The position numbers were made by a program, and so were the translations under genes. Under the pieces are notes generated by a model. That model was not told the origin of the DNA and did not search any database. It was given only the letters and a program-made list of their open reading frames with translations. Below are positions 63,055-64,000 of a DNA stretch of 64,000 nt, one piece after another; position 1 is the first letter of the stretch; the number at the start of each line of letters is the position of its first letter. Source of the DNA: Knufia peltigerae (Eukaryota > Ascomycota > Eurotiomycetes > Chaetothyriales > Trichomeriaceae); NCBI GenBank assembly GCA_030247855.1, contig JAPDRN010000091.1, positions 80,748 through 144,747 on the forward strand. The letters run 5' to 3'.

Positions 63055-63967
63055 TCAAGTATGATAATGACGGACGACGTTGTGACGAGGTGAAATCGTT
63101 GAACCATCTCCACCTAATTCGGCCAGATTTTCTTGTTGTCCACCACCACCACCTTCTCCTCCTCCTCCACCTCGTCGAACGGAATTTGTGTTTGTATTTG
63201 TGGTTGTGGTGTCATTGACCGCCGTGACGGAATCAGAGGTATTGTGGTCACTTGTTGGATGAGTTGGACCGTTACTACCTATACCTGTTGATATGCTGGC
63301 TCGATGATGACCGTTGGGATCGGCGTCAAACCCACCACCACCTCCGCCACCGTCAACTTCGACGGGTAAAGGTAAAGCGGGAGAGTATTGAGGACCGACA
63401 ACATCTTTGTTGTTGTTGTTGTTGTTGTTGGGAGTATAATATCCACCACCGTACATTGGTGGTGGTGATTGTGATTGTGATGGTTGATAAAACCCCGAGT
63501 TCGGGGGACCACCGTATGGATCATGTTGTTGATATAGAGGGTATTGAGGGTATTGAGGGTACTGAGGTTGTTGATAACCAAAGGCAGGACCATAACCGTG
63601 ACCTTGTTGTAGATAACCACCGACGTGACTCATCTGTTGAGGACTTGCCGGTATGGTTTGAGGAGATATGGTCGTGGCGGTAGAAACGTGTTTACCTTGA
63701 TTGTTTGGTGTCGGTCCTGTCGTCGTATCAAGGTGACTCGGACGTATGGGACCACCTGCTTGTGTGGCCGCGACCTCCAAAGCTCTCATCCTTTTACGTC
63801 TCCTGTGACGTACGGCCAGACAAGCCCAGACCGACAAGGACAAGAGGATACCGGCCACACCGACCCCGACACCTATACCTATTTTCGAACCGGTGCTCAG
63901 ATGGGTCTCGTCTTTGTCTTCGTCTTCTCCTTCATCGTCGGCACATGGTAGACCTAAAGCAAAGACT
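63055..63967 (-). CDS. One-pass membrane protein, 3' part only
   Basis: Stop at 63055-63057; the gene continues beyond the right edge. In this frame, an acidic stretch (CADDEGEDEDKDETH) leads into a Gly/Val-rich membrane span (IGIGVGVGVAGILLSLSVWACLAV), then the positive stop-transfer RHRRRKRMR. The cytoplasmic tail is long and low-complexity, with Tyr/Pro/Gln repeats (QYPQYPQYPLYQ), a seven-Asn run and several Gly runs. This is the layout of fungal Mid2-like/WSC-type surface proteins with an external N-terminal part, but that part is missing, so the class is unproven. A pyrimidine-rich TTTTCATCTAG just upstream marks a probable splice acceptor at 63968, so 63967 is taken as the exon start. 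Confidence 0.65.
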
Positions 63968-64000
63968 CTAGATGAAAACAGAAAGGGGGGAACATCAGTA

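Overview
The window looks like chromosomal DNA from a filamentous ascomycete (Pezizomycotina). Genes are widely spaced on both strands. Introns are short (48-150 nt), with GT...AG ends and CTAAC/CTGAC branch sites. The gene content includes a HET-domain protein, a secreted glutaminase A, an Lte1-type RasGEF and a catalase-peroxidase. A Eurotiomycetes/Chaetothyriales-like black-yeast relative is my best guess, but that is inference and not shown by any marker. There is no rRNA, no convincing tRNA, no transposon and no CRISPR array.

Left part (1-16 kb). About 5 kb without a clear gene leads into a bZIP transcription factor (5286-6339, +, three exons) and a compact four-exon CIA30-domain protein (7366-8296, +). 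A 6.2 kb gene-poor stretch follows. It is dotted with the palindromic half-site TACGGAGTA/TACTCCGTA. Next is a mitochondrial branched-chain aminotransferase (14555-15937, -).

Middle (16-41 kb). This part holds a secreted SurE-like phosphatase (16616-17806, -) and a Scy1-type pseudokinase (18361-21090, -), which is divergent from dipeptidyl peptidase III (21436-23673, +). Glutaminase A (24294-27005, +), a HET-domain protein (27196-29208, -) and catalase-peroxidase (30028-32313, -) follow. Then come an RNA 3'-phosphate cyclase-fold protein (34312-35724, +) and a Nop15-like nucleolar RRM protein (36079-38193, -), whose tail is in a shifted frame.

Right part (41-64 kb). Here are a homeodomain/zinc-finger factor (41253-43820, +), an orphan membrane protein (45341-46249, +) and a ubiquitin-E2-variant-like protein (46841-47940, +). 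They are followed by an orphan 608-residue protein (48754-50696, +), a RING-H2 protein (53455-55119, +) and an Lte1-like RasGEF (57230-62334, +). The 3' part of a one-pass membrane protein runs off the right edge (-).

The genes do not form an obvious pathway cluster. They are mostly housekeeping and regulatory genes, each with its own promoter. The most useful observations are gene-structure and regulatory ones. There is an unreported-looking second intron in the bZIP gene and a three-step chain of upstream ORFs joined by ATGA overlaps before the RasGEF. The nucleolar protein has a frame break, and the cyclase-fold protein lacks its expected catalytic histidine. About nine degenerate ~80-nt repeats precede the RING gene, and a 25-bp minisatellite lies near 39 kb. 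No new multi-gene system (defence, biosynthetic or mobile) could be supported.
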